Source: Vibrio parahaemolyticus (GTDB taxonomy: Bacteria; Pseudomonadota; Gammaproteobacteria; Enterobacterales; Vibrionaceae). From it: a stretch of DNA of 64,000 nt. The notes beneath the pieces are model-generated. The model worked only from the letters and a program-made list of their open reading frames with translations, had not been told where the DNA came from and made no database searches. The DNA lies in NCBI RefSeq assembly GCF_900460535.1, contig NZ_UHIL01000002.1, forward strand, positions 620,001 to 684,000, read 5' to 3'. Position numbers and translations under genes: made by a program. Below are positions 55,434-63,619 of the stretch, piece by piece. Within the stretch, counting starts at the first letter, position 1. Each line of letters opens with the position of its first letter.

Positions 55434-55853
55434 ATGATCCAACTAGAACATATTAATTTAGTCGTGAAAAACATCCCTGAAATGCTGAAGTTTTATCAAA
55501 CTGCATTTCCACATTGGTACGTGCGTGACGAGGGGGAAGGTACATGGAGCGGCAAGCATAGAAACTGGCTGCACTTTGGCGACGAGTATCAATACATTGC
55601 GATGAGTGACCACGGTGAAGGTGAGAACCGCGAGTTGGGCGGCCATCAAGTTGGACTAGCGCATTTTGCTTATGTAACCAATAACGTCGATGCCATCATC
55701 AAAAGACTGACCGATGCAGGTTATCCAATTGCCCAACCTGGGGCTGATGAGCCATACCGCAAGAATGTGTATTTTGTTGACCCTGCAGGTTTTGAGATCG
55801 AATTTGTTGAATACCTGACAGATGACCCAAAACTTCGTAACCTGACAAGCTAA
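55434..55853 (+). CDS. VOC (glyoxalase/bleomycin-resistance fold) family protein
   Basis: A 139-aa single VOC protein with AAGGAG before the ATG. The fold pattern is clear: MIQLEHINLVVKNIPEMLKF (about 1-20) with a possible metal His at 6, WLHFGDEYQYIAMSDHG (about 45-61), HQVGLAHFAYVTNNVDAII (about 71-89) with His, and NVYFVDPAGFEIEFVEYLTD (about 111-130) with the terminal Glu. A metal site made of His6, His77-region and Glu near 123 is plausible, so an enzyme of glyoxalase or dioxygenase type is possible. Substrate unknown. Confidence 0.88.
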   Translation: MIQLEHINLVVKNIPEMLKFYQTAFPHWYVRDEGEGTWSGKHRNWLHFGDEYQYIAMSDHGEGENRELGGHQVGLAHFAYVTNNVDAIIKRLTDAGYPIAQPGADEPYRKNVYFVDPAGFEIEFVEYLTDDPKLRNLTS

Positions 55854-55869
55854 AAGAGACGTAAATAAT

Positions 55870-55902
55870 AAAACGCCAGCAGATGGTGACTACTGGCGTT
55901 TT
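55870..55902. terminator. Terminator between VOC gene and CAP-domain gene
   Basis: AAAACGCCAG (55870-55879) and CTGGCGTTTT (55893-55902) form a 10-bp perfect stem with a 13-nt loop. It lies between convergent genes and can act in both directions. Confidence 0.85.
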
Positions 55903-55930
55903 GGTTTATCTATCAGGTTTCTTTATCGCA

Positions 55931-56470
55931 TTAGCGCTGTTTGGCAAAAACCTGAGTCCAGTAATACCCGTAGCTTGCCGAGTGATTTTCGATAAGCGAC
56001 GCGCCCATCTGATCGAAATCCGCACTCATGATATTGAGGCAGTGACCTTCGCTCGATAGCCAAGCATTGACGACGGCGTTAATGGAGCTTTGCCCTACGG
56101 CGACATTCTCACCAATAGCGCTCCAAGCATAGCCCGTTGCGTTGACTCGATCTGACAGCGTGCTGCCGTCAGAGCCTGTATGACTCATGAAATCGCTGTT
56201 CGCCATATCGCTCGAATGTCGATAAGCAGCGCTTTCCAAATCGTAGCTCCAAGTCAGTGCTCCAACAGGTGGCATGGTGGTTGCGCCACACTGTTGTTTG
56301 GTAGAGCGAGCACTGTTGACCGCTGCGAGCATCTGCTCGGCAAATGTGCCTTGTGACGATGTGGAACCTGTGTTTTGAGAGCCGTTTTCTACAGGTGCTG
56401 ACGACTCCCCGTCGCCGCCACATGCGCTGAGAAGTAGGGCCAAAGCAGGCACTAAGATCTTAGTTGGCAT
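55931..56470 (-). CDS. CAP-domain (SCP/PR1-like) lipoprotein
   Basis: 179 aa from ATG 56470 (AAAGGAAAG upstream); the frame extends 29 codons further without support. The signal (KILVPALALLLSAC) has a lipobox with Cys 17, followed by a Gly/Ser/Asn linker. The CAP domain (about 45-175) has the helix FAEQMLAAVNSARSTKQQCG, LTWSYDLESAAYRHSSDMAN with the CAP His, FMSHTGSDGSTLSDRVNATG, AIGENVAVGQ with the conserved Glu, and SSEGHCLNIMSADFDQMGAS. The His/Glu set is intact. Bacterial CAP proteins have varied and mostly unknown roles at the cell surface. Confidence 0.9.
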   Translation of the reverse strand: MPTKILVPALALLLSACGGDGESSAPVENGSQNTGSTSSQGTFAEQMLAAVNSARSTKQQCGATTMPPVGALTWSYDLESAAYRHSSDMANSDFMSHTGSDGSTLSDRVNATGYAWSAIGENVAVGQSSINAVVNAWLSSEGHCLNIMSADFDQMGASLIENHSASYGYYWTQVFAKQR

Positions 56471-56597
56471 TGTCTTTCCTTTATGAGTAACGAAGAGCAA
56501 ACTGCGCTTTTCGATAATAACGCCCAATAACCTAACAAAAACCAATAAAAGCACCATATGGCTTGGGGGGTTTTAACCAAAGACTCACATGAAGTTT

Positions 56598-57554
56598 TCA
56601 ATCACCTTGGTTCGGTTGGTAAATCGGCAACGTTTCAGCCCACGTATGGAATGGCGTTTCATCCATATCCTGTATTGCTTGAGTGATAAAATCGATGAAC
56701 ACCCTCACTCGGGCAGGCACATATTCCCGGTTAGCATAGAGAAGATACACGCCATTTCCTGCTTGACGCATGCTCGGAAATATCGGCACTAAACGCCCGG
56801 CTTTGAGCCAATCTCTCGCGATAAAGTGAGGAATCTGAGTTAACCCTAAGCCTTCTGCGCAAAGCTCTGCCATCGATTCGCCGTCGTTTACAATAAAATT
56901 TCTCTCGGGGTTGTACTCACTTGTGCCGTCTGGTTCTGGCATCCGAATCGGCAACAGTTTCCCCGTTTGTTTAAAACGAAAACGAACCCAAGAATGGTCA
57001 TTGAATGCGTTTGGGCCACTCGGAACACCATGCCGTGTTAAATAATCCTGACTACCACAAATAATAAAATCGATAGGACTCAGCTGGCGCACAATCAACT
57101 GGCTGTCCTGAACGACACCAGAACGAATCGACACATCAATCCCTTGTTCAATAATATCAACGTAGGCGTCATCGTAATGAATATCGATAGTGATGCTGGG
57201 GTAGCGGCGGCAAAACTCTTTTAATAAAGGGCGAATGTAAAGGCGACCGTAGGAGACCGGCACATTAATCTTAAGCAGTCCTGAAAGCGCATCATTGTGG
57301 CTTTTTAATGAATCCTCACACGCCGTCAGTTCGTCCAGTACAAACCTAGCGGTATTTGCGTATCGACGACCAGCTTCTGTCAGACGGATCTGTCGCGTAG
57401 AACGCTGGAACAGCTGTATTCCCAAGTCGCTTTCAAGACGATGGATTGCCTTACTCACTGTAGAAGGGTCTGTGCCATGCGCTTTGGCGGCTGCAGCAAA
57501 ACTGCCACCTTCTAAAGTGGCAATAAAAAATCGTAGGGACCGTATCTTATCCAT
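56598..57554 (-). CDS. LysR-family transcriptional regulator
   Basis: 318 aa from ATG 57554 (an ATG six codons upstream is an alternative). The N-terminal winged helix-turn-helix is typical: IRSLRFFIATLEGGSFAAAA (about 4-23), KAHGTDPSTVSKAIHRLESD (about 25-44), then LGIQLFQRSTRQIRLTEAGR. The effector domain (about 90-300) has LLKINVPVSYGRLYIRPLLK and VDVSIRSG-like IDVSIRSGVVQDSQL. It resembles the large CrgA/DmlR group. It is divergent from the DJ-1/PfpI-like gene 127 bp away and probably regulates it. Ligand unknown. Confidence 0.9.
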   Translation of the reverse strand: MDKIRSLRFFIATLEGGSFAAAAKAHGTDPSTVSKAIHRLESDLGIQLFQRSTRQIRLTEAGRRYANTARFVLDELTACEDSLKSHNDALSGLLKINVPVSYGRLYIRPLLKEFCRRYPSITIDIHYDDAYVDIIEQGIDVSIRSGVVQDSQLIVRQLSPIDFIICGSQDYLTRHGVPSGPNAFNDHSWVRFRFKQTGKLLPIRMPEPDGTSEYNPERNFIVNDGESMAELCAEGLGLTQIPHFIARDWLKAGRLVPIFPSMRQAGNGVYLLYANREYVPARVRVFIDFITQAIQDMDETPFHTWAETLPIYQPNQGD

Positions 57555-57680
57555 AAAACTCGAGCATTCCATTCGTGAACTTTCTTCACTTTAGTAAAGA
57601 CAAACTAGCTCTTCAATCACCAATCAGCCCAAATATAATGAATCTCAATAACTTGATGCTCTGTTAACGAGGAAAAAACA

Positions 57681-58367
57681 ATGGGTAAAAATGGATTAAA
57701 GAATGCACTAAAACTACTAATAGCGACCTTAGTCCTATTCTTTGGGATGCTTCAAACGGCACATGCGGCGGATAAACGCATTGGCATTCTGGTTTACGAC
57801 GGCGTACTGACCTCTGATGTCACTGCGCCTTTAGAGGTCTTTGGCGTCGCAAGTCGTCTGACTTGGTTTAGTGATTATGAAGTGCTCACCATTTCCGTCT
57901 CTGATCAGAAAACCATCACCACTGAAGAGGGATTAAAAATTGGTGTGGATGCTTGGATTGGCGATCAGCCGGAACTCGACGTGCTGGTTTTAACATCCAG
58001 CTACGACATGGATGCGCTAATCGAAAACAAGGATCTCATTCACTTTATTCAAACCACATCAAAGGCGGCAGATTGGATGGCAAGTAATTGCTCTGGTGCG
58101 TATCTATTGGCCGAGGCTGGCCTTTTAAACGGTAAGAAAGCAACGACGTGGGCAGGAGGTGAAAACGGACTACAAAAAGACTATCCAGCAGTTGATGTAC
58201 AGTTCAACCAGAATTTTGTGGTTGATGATGGAGTCATCACCTCAAACGGCAGCCTAGTCAGCTATCAGGCCGCCCTTAAATTACTGCATCTCATGACTTC
58301 GGAATCTAAAGCTCAAGAAGTCGCAGACGCCCTTCAATACTCACGTTTTTCTACCCAGCCATTTTAA
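57681..58367 (+). CDS. Secreted DJ-1/PfpI family protein
   Basis: 228 aa with AGGAAAAAA before the ATG. A signal peptide (LLIATLVLFFGMLQTAHA, about 12-29) directs it out of the cytoplasm. The rest is one DJ-1/PfpI (class I glutamine amidotransferase-like) domain: RIGILVYDGVLTSDVTAPLE (about 33-52), LDVLVLTSSYD, and the nucleophile-elbow ASNCSGAYLLAEAGLLNGKK with Cys at about 137, followed by ATTWAGGENGLQKDYP. The Glu at about 52 that supports the Cys is present. Most relatives are cytoplasmic regulators or isonitrile hydratases, so export is unusual. Probably controlled by the divergent LysR gene. Confidence 0.87.
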   Translation: MGKNGLKNALKLLIATLVLFFGMLQTAHAADKRIGILVYDGVLTSDVTAPLEVFGVASRLTWFSDYEVLTISVSDQKTITTEEGLKIGVDAWIGDQPELDVLVLTSSYDMDALIENKDLIHFIQTTSKAADWMASNCSGAYLLAEAGLLNGKKATTWAGGENGLQKDYPAVDVQFNQNFVVDDGVITSNGSLVSYQAALKLLHLMTSESKAQEVADALQYSRFSTQPF

Positions 58368-58387
58368 GCGGGCAAGGACGAAACCGC

Positions 58388-58417
58388 AGGTAACCTTCGG
58401 TGTTTCAGAGGTTACCT
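58388..58417 (+). other. Hairpin between DJ-1-like gene and sigma factor
   Basis: AGGTAACCT (58388-58396) and AGGTTACCT (58409-58417) form a 9-bp perfect stem with a 12-nt loop in the 84-bp spacer. No T-run follows. It may be a weak terminator, leaving partial read-through into the sigma gene. Confidence 0.5.
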
Positions 58418-58451
58418 TGCAGCCCACTTCTACACTTCAGGTCTTAATGTT

Positions 58452-58937
58452 ATGGAAAAACAAAAACGTTACGAAACACTAACGAAAGAGCGATACCAAG
58501 ATATCTATCGTCTCGCATATTGGCTATGCAAAGATCAACACATTGCTGAAGATTTGGCGCAAGAGACCTTCCTGAAAGCGTGGCGATTCTTTGATAACTT
58601 AAATGATCCCAACGCCGAGAAGTCTTGGCTCATCACTATTTTGCGTCGTGAGAATGCTCGGCGCTTTGATAGAAAGCAGTTCGATTTTGTTGACATTGAT
58701 GAGTGTGCAATACAGACAAAAACCTACCCCGGCAGTGACCACGACATGGCCCAAGATTGGCTTCAAAAACAAATGATGATTCTCGACCCCAAATACCGAG
58801 AGCCATTGCTCTTGAGCCTAGTGGCAGGGCTGAATCATGATGAGATTGCCCAAGCCTTAAGGCTCAATCACAACACGGTGGCGACTCGATTATTCAGAGC
58901 GCGCAACCAGCTCATCGCGCAGCAAGGAAACCATTAA
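58452..58937 (+). CDS. ECF-type RNA polymerase sigma factor without adjacent anti-sigma
   Basis: A 161-aa group IV sigma-70 factor. Region 2 (about 10-75) has YQDIYRLAYWLCKDQHIAED, LAQETFLKAWRFFDNL and KSWLITILRRENARRF, matching the -10-binding and core-binding parts. Region 4 (about 105-157) has MMILDPKYREPLLLSLVAGL and the helix-turn-helix NHDEIAQALRLNHNTVATRL. Both regions are complete and joined by a short linker, typical of ECF length. ECF factors are normally next to a membrane anti-sigma gene; none is seen on either side. Regulation may come from elsewhere or from expression level. Confidence 0.9.
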   Translation: MEKQKRYETLTKERYQDIYRLAYWLCKDQHIAEDLAQETFLKAWRFFDNLNDPNAEKSWLITILRRENARRFDRKQFDFVDIDECAIQTKTYPGSDHDMAQDWLQKQMMILDPKYREPLLLSLVAGLNHDEIAQALRLNHNTVATRLFRARNQLIAQQGNH

Positions 58938-59137
58938 GACAGAAGTTCCTACTGGTATGAAGCTCACCTAGCCACCAAGAAAACTTGGTCAATCATGCCA
59001 ACTAACTGGCTATGCTCGGGTCTATTTCATAAGTCGTTACATAACTTGGTGCGTTAACGCTTTACATCTGGCGTTACTGGATGAACACTTCCACCCAAAG
59101 TACAATGGCAGCGACATAATAGAGTCAGTAGGAAATT

Positions 59138-59833
59138 ATGAGTAACACGACGGCGAAAAAGTCGAATCCCCTATTCGAGATCCTTTTTAACGTATTCATC
59201 CCTTCGTTCATCTTGATGAAATACAGTGGTGAAGAGCACCTAGGAACCGCAATGGCACTGGTTGTCGCTTTGCTCTTTCCTGTGGTTTACGGCGGTATGG
59301 ATCTCATCCGCAACAAGAAGTTTAACTTTATCTCAGCACTTGGTTTTATCAGCGTATTATTAACTGGCGGCATTGGCTTGTTGGAGCTTGATACTCGCTG
59401 GTTAGCCTTGAAAGAAGCCTTGATTCCCGGCCTGATCGGCATCGCGGTATTGGGCTCCACTTTTACCCGCTACCCATTGATGCAAAAAATGGTATTGAAC
59501 GACACGGTTTTGAACCTCGCGTTGATTAACGAGCGTTTGAGAGAAAATGGTAAAACCGATGCGTTCGAACGTTGCCTAATGTCTTCGAACTACTTGTTCG
59601 CAAGCACCTTTGCATTCTCATCTGCAATGAACTACTTCCTTGCTACGTGGATCGTCACCAGTCCATCAGGCACCGCGGCCTTCAATGAAGAGCTCGGTAA
59701 GTTGACACTTTACAGCTACCCGATGATCGCCATTCCTAGCATGTTGATGATGTTTGGTATTTTTTACTACATTTGGCGTCAAATTCGCGCGATGACGTCT
59801 CTTGAAACTGAACAAATTTTCCACATAAAGTAA
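59138..59833 (+). CDS. VC0807-family inner-membrane protein
   Basis: A 231-aa protein with five or six hydrophobic helices: FEILFNVFIPSFILM (about 12-26), MALVVALLFPVVYGGMDLI (about 37-55), FISALGFISVLLTGGIGLLE (about 62-81), ALIPGLIGIAVLGS (about 90-103), YLFASTFAFSSAMNYFLATW (about 149-168) and MIAIPSMLMMFGIFYYIW (about 199-216). This matches the VC0807 family of Vibrio and related bacteria. No catalytic motif or function is known. Start has AGGAAATT upstream. A GC-rich hairpin at 59856-59877 follows. Confidence 0.87.
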   Translation: MSNTTAKKSNPLFEILFNVFIPSFILMKYSGEEHLGTAMALVVALLFPVVYGGMDLIRNKKFNFISALGFISVLLTGGIGLLELDTRWLALKEALIPGLIGIAVLGSTFTRYPLMQKMVLNDTVLNLALINERLRENGKTDAFERCLMSSNYLFASTFAFSSAMNYFLATWIVTSPSGTAAFNEELGKLTLYSYPMIAIPSMLMMFGIFYYIWRQIRAMTSLETEQIFHIK

Positions 59834-59855
59834 AACCTCAGCACTCGAAATACTA

Positions 59856-59877
59856 AGGGGAAGAGCCCTCTTCCCCT
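59856..59877 (+). terminator. Probable terminator after VC0807-family gene
   Basis: AGGGGAAGA (59856-59864) and TCTTCCCCT (59869-59877) form a 9-bp perfect stem with a GCCC loop, 22 nt after the stop. No clear T-run follows, so termination may be inefficient. Confidence 0.55.
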
Positions 59878-60102
59878 ATCTTCCACCCGCCCTTTTCTAT
59901 TCCATAGCTTTCCATTTAGATTCACTCATCCGTCACTCAGTGTTGACCACGTTCACATTGATAGGGGCGACTTTCGCTCTTTTTATGAAAACCCACATAA
60001 AAAATGCGACAAAAATGAACAAGTATATGAAAGTCATGGTGCATTGCTTATCCAACTGATTTAACATGAATTTTTTAAAACCTTGCTGCATTTATAAAAA
60101 AT

Positions 60103-61188
60103 ATGTTCGGATCAAAAAAATTAAAAATGGAAAATGAGGCGCTTAAGCAGGAATTAGCGAGCCTTAAAGACAAGTACCAAACCGACGTTGAGACGTTGGA
60201 ACGTCAGTTAAAAGAAGCCAAACAACTACTGAACACCGCGCAACAGCGTTACGAAAGTAGCGACGAGTTGATGTCGAGCAGCTTGAAAGGCGGAGATATG
60301 CTCCAAACCATTCGCACAGCGATGGTCGAAAGCGCTCAATCTATGGCGCATGAAAACGAGGAGCTAAAGCTGCTTGATGATATGTTCAAGCAAACACATC
60401 AAGCACTCGCACGTCTGGATGACCGAGCCGTAAAAATCAGCTCACAAGCCACTCAAAGCATTGAATCTGTGCAGATATTAGATAACACCGCGACTTCTAT
60501 TTCCCACCTTGTATCTACTATCCAAGAGATTTCTGACCAAACGAACTTATTGGCTCTCAACGCAGCGATTGAGGCTGCACGCGCTGGTGAAGCAGGCCGC
60601 GGATTTGCAGTGGTGGCGGACGAGGTAAGAAATTTGGCAGGCAAAGCCAGTGAAGCGAGCGAACAAATTGATTCGCTGGTTAATCAGGTGCTAACCCAAG
60701 TCAGCTCAATCAAAAGCGCGATTGATGAAAACCAAATCTGCGCAGAAGAAGTATCCGCCTCTTCGGCGCAAATTGGCTCAATCGTCAACGAGGTGGTTGT
60801 CAAATCAGAGCACATGAAACGGGTGATCCACTTTGCGTCTACCCGCTCTTTCCTCGATACGGTCAAGCTTGATCATGCCATTTGGAAAAACAACATCTAT
60901 CGCTTACTGCAAAGTGGCTCTTTTGGTGAAACCGTCAATAGCCATTCAGAATGTCGATTGGGCCAGTGGTACTACCGAGGTGACGGCAAAGCATATAGCC
61001 AACTAAGAAGCTATGCGCAGCTCGAAGCGCCACACAAAGGTGTGCACGATAGCGGCCGTGATGCAATGAACCACGCGAAGTCAGGAAATATGGCCGGCAT
61101 GGTGACCTCCATCAACTCGATGGAAGACGCGAGTGAGCAAGTGGTGATTCACATTGACCGCTTGATGGATGAAATCATCGCAAACTAA
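60103..61188 (+). CDS. Soluble chemoreceptor with C-terminal zinc-binding CZB domain
   Basis: A 361-aa cytoplasmic MCP with no membrane helix. Residues 1-60 form a charged coiled coil ([20 protein letters not shown]). The signalling hairpin (about 95-245) has the tip region [20 protein letters not shown] (about 141-160) and [20 protein letters not shown]. The CZB domain (about 255-350) shows [14 protein letters not shown] (first His), [15 protein letters not shown] (Cys ligand) and [14 protein letters not shown] (His ligands), the 3His/1Cys zinc site. Relatives such as Helicobacter TlpD respond to zinc, hypochlorite or redox state. It probably signals to CheA inside the cell; its position near peroxide genes is suggestive only. 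Confidence 0.9.
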   Translation: MFGSKKLKMENEALKQELASLKDKYQTDVETLERQLKEAKQLLNTAQQRYESSDELMSSSLKGGDMLQTIRTAMVESAQSMAHENEELKLLDDMFKQTHQALARLDDRAVKISSQATQSIESVQILDNTATSISHLVSTIQEISDQTNLLALNAAIEAARAGEAGRGFAVVADEVRNLAGKASEASEQIDSLVNQVLTQVSSIKSAIDENQICAEEVSASSAQIGSIVNEVVVKSEHMKRVIHFASTRSFLDTVKLDHAIWKNNIYRLLQSGSFGETVNSHSECRLGQWYYRGDGKAYSQLRSYAQLEAPHKGVHDSGRDAMNHAKSGNMAGMVTSINSMEDASEQVVIHIDRLMDEIIAN

Positions 61189-61209
61189 GACTTATGCCTC
61201 CCTTTGTTT

Positions 61210-62157
61210 TTATTGCGATGCAAGGGGAGGTAGCTGCGTTTCTAGCCATTCGATAAACGCCGCATTTTTCGGTCTGTGCTGCTGGCCGTTTAAACAAATC
61301 AAATCGTACCCTCTCCCTGCGTTGACGCGTTCAAAAGGCGCGACCAGTTCTCCCTTTTCCAAACTGGTTTGCACTAAAGACGCCCGCGCCATTGCGATGC
61401 CCATGCTGTTTTTGGCGGCAATCATCGCCATATCGGCATGGTTAAAAAGGTAGGTTTTCTCCATCACATTGAGCGATTTCAGCTCAGGGTTGCTTTGGCT
61501 TGCTAACCAGCTCTGCCATTCATGATTTGGCTCGTTCGCTTCTAACGATTCAGTGCAATGGATAAAGGTCACGGCCTCAAATTGGTTGGCACTACTCACA
61601 CCATCGGAGAAATGTATTTGGCTGTATTCAGGGCTACAAACCGGCATCAACTCTTCATCAAATAGCCTTTGATGATGGAACCCCGGATGCTCGCTGTCAC
61701 TGTAGTAAATCGCAATATCAACGGGCTCATGTAAGAAATCTAATCGGCTTGCCTTTACTCGAAGCTTGATATTGAGAGAAGGATACAAACGCTGAAATTC
61801 CACCATACGCGGCAGTAGCCAACTCTGTGCAAACGTGGGGGCCACGCCGATGTAAAGCTCGCCACGCAGCTCGTTGAATTTGATGTCTTCAAGCTCAGAG
61901 AAAATCACCTCAAACGATTGGTTAAGCGCGTGCAGTAACCGCTCTCCTTCTTTGGTCAGCTCTAATCGCCGAGTCATACGCACAAATAAGCTGAAACCCA
62001 GTTGTTCTTCCAGTGACTTAATGCGCTGGCTCACTGCCCCTTGGGTAATAAACAACTCTTCAGCGGCTTTGGTAAAACTGAGACACTTACCAGCAACGGC
62101 GAAAGTGTACATATTGGAGAGCATCTGCTGTTTTCTGTCCATCTTGGCACTCAACAT
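61210..62157 (-). CDS. LysR-family transcriptional regulator, GcvA-like
   Basis: 315 aa; ATG 62142 (MDRKQQML) is an alternative start closer to a GAG ribosome-binding remnant. The helix-turn-helix reads MYTFAVAGKCLSFTKAAEEL (about 16-35) and LFITQGAVSQRIKSLEEQLG (about 35-54), then FVRMTRRLELTKEGERLL. The effector domain has GELYIGVAPTFAQSWLLPRM (about 99-118), typical of the GcvA/AmpR subgroup, and VDIAIYYSDSEHPGFHHQ. It is divergent from the GH4 glycosidase gene, with starts about 100 bp apart, so sugar-phosphate-responsive control of that gene is likely. Ends inside a hairpin (61197-61230) shared with the chemoreceptor gene. Confidence 0.9.
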   Translation of the reverse strand: MLSAKMDRKQQMLSNMYTFAVAGKCLSFTKAAEELFITQGAVSQRIKSLEEQLGFSLFVRMTRRLELTKEGERLLHALNQSFEVIFSELEDIKFNELRGELYIGVAPTFAQSWLLPRMVEFQRLYPSLNIKLRVKASRLDFLHEPVDIAIYYSDSEHPGFHHQRLFDEELMPVCSPEYSQIHFSDGVSSANQFEAVTFIHCTESLEANEPNHEWQSWLASQSNPELKSLNVMEKTYLFNHADMAMIAAKNSMGIAMARASLVQTSLEKGELVAPFERVNAGRGYDLICLNGQQHRPKNAAFIEWLETQLPPLASQ

Positions 62158-62257
62158 AAATTAGAAGGGCTAATGCATAGCAAGTTTAAATTGGTTTGTA
62201 TAGCGAATCACGATGCTTTTTAATCAAACTGTCTTATCCATAACGAGAAACAGCACG

Positions 62258-63571
62258 ATGAAAAAGAATCTAAAAATTACCATTATTGGCGCAGGATCCA
62301 GTTACACGCCTGAGCTTATCGAAGGTCTCATCAAGCGCAATCATGAACTGCCTATCGGCGAGTTGTGGTTGGTCGATATTGAAGATGGCAAAGAGAAAGT
62401 CAGCATCATTGGCGACTTAACACGCCGTATGTTGGCGAAAAACAACCTGTCTCATATTGATGTTCACGTCACGCTGGATCGCAAACCCGCATTAAAAAAC
62501 GCCGATTTTGTCTGTTCTCAATTTCGCGCGGGTTGTTTGGAAGGTCGTATCCGCGATGAACGCATCTCGCTTAAATACGGCATGATCGGTCAGGAAACCA
62601 ACGGTTTAGGCGGTTTTGCTAATGCCTGTCGCACCATTCCTATTGCGTTGGAAATCTGTAAAGAGATGGAAGAATTGTGTCCTGACGCTTGGCTGTTGAA
62701 CTTCACTAATCCATCGGGCATGGTGACCGAAGCGATTCTCAAACACACCAAAGTAAAAGCGGTCGGTTTGTGCAATGTACCAGTGATCATGCAAAAAGGC
62801 ATCGCGCAAATGCTGGGCGCTGACGAGCAAGACTTTGTATTGCAAGTCGCGGGTTTGAACCACTTTATCTGGGCGCGCCAGATCCTGCATGAAGGTCGCG
62901 ATAAGCTGCAAGAGGTAGTCGAAGCGATCTTATCGGGCAACGATCCTCTCGTTCCGCAAAACATTCCTCCATTCGAATGGCCAACAGAACTGCTGCGTAA
63001 TATGGGGATGATTCCATGCGCATACCTTCGCTACTATTACACCAGCGAAGACATCATGAAGCAGGAAATTGAAGAAGCGAATGGCGAAGGCACACGCGGC
63101 GAAGTGGTCAAAGCGATGGAGAAACGTCTGTTCGATATCTACCGCAACCCAGAGCTTAACGAGAAACCAAAAGAACTCGAAAAGCGCGGTGGCCAATATT
63201 ACTCAGAAGCGGCCTGTGAGCTGATGAGCTCTATCTACAACGACAAGCGCACCATCATGCACGTGAACACTCGCAACAACGGCGCGATTTCGGGCTTGCC
63301 GGACGACTGCACTGTGGAAGTCAGCTGTATGATCACTAAATCAGGGCCAGTTGCTTTGAATGTTGCACCGTTCCCAACAGATACACTGCGTCTAATTCAA
63401 TTGATGAAGGATTTTGAATCGCTCACTGTCGAAGCAGCGGTCACAGGCAACCGCAACGCGGCGCACCGAGCGTTGATTCTGAACCCACTGGTCACAACAG
63501 GAACGATTCTAGAGCAGGCATTGGAAGAGACAATTCAAGCGAACCTCGATTACATGCCGCAGTTTCGTTAA
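62258..63571 (+). CDS. GH4 family 6-phospho-glycosidase (6-phospho-beta-glucosidase type)
   Basis: 437 aa from ATG 62258; an earlier in-frame ATG at 62213 is less likely because it leaves a poorly conserved 15-aa tail. GH4 enzymes use NAD+ and Mn2+. The NAD site is ITIIGAGSSYTPELIEGLIK (about 6-25). Others: ADFVCSQFRAGCLEGRIRDE (about 85-104), WLLNFTNPSGMVTEAILKH (about 145-163), VGLCNVPV with the metal Cys (about 169-176) and VAGLNHFIWA with the metal His (about 201-210). The pattern fits LicH/CelF/ChbF-type enzymes acting on phosphorylated beta-glucosides such as cellobiose-6-phosphate. No PTS gene for its substrate is adjacent in the window. Confidence 0.9.
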   Translation: MKKNLKITIIGAGSSYTPELIEGLIKRNHELPIGELWLVDIEDGKEKVSIIGDLTRRMLAKNNLSHIDVHVTLDRKPALKNADFVCSQFRAGCLEGRIRDERISLKYGMIGQETNGLGGFANACRTIPIALEICKEMEELCPDAWLLNFTNPSGMVTEAILKHTKVKAVGLCNVPVIMQKGIAQMLGADEQDFVLQVAGLNHFIWARQILHEGRDKLQEVVEAILSGNDPLVPQNIPPFEWPTELLRNMGMIPCAYLRYYYTSEDIMKQEIEEANGEGTRGEVVKAMEKRLFDIYRNPELNEKPKELEKRGGQYYSEAACELMSSIYNDKRTIMHVNTRNNGAISGLPDDCTVEVSCMITKSGPVALNVAPFPTDTLRLIQLMKDFESLTVEAAVTGNRNAAHRALILNPLVTTGTILEQALEETIQANLDYMPQFR

Positions 63572-63586
63572 TCCTAACTAAAATGC

Positions 63587-63615
63587 AAAAGGGAGGGTGA
63601 GTGCCATCCCTTTTT
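63587..63615. terminator. Terminator between GH4 gene and dehydrogenase gene
   Basis: AAAAGGGAGGG (63587-63597) pairs with CCATCCCTTTT (63604-63614) with one mismatch and a 6-nt loop, followed by T on one side and preceded by A on the other. It serves two convergent genes. Confidence 0.8.
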
Positions 63616-63619
63616 GTGT

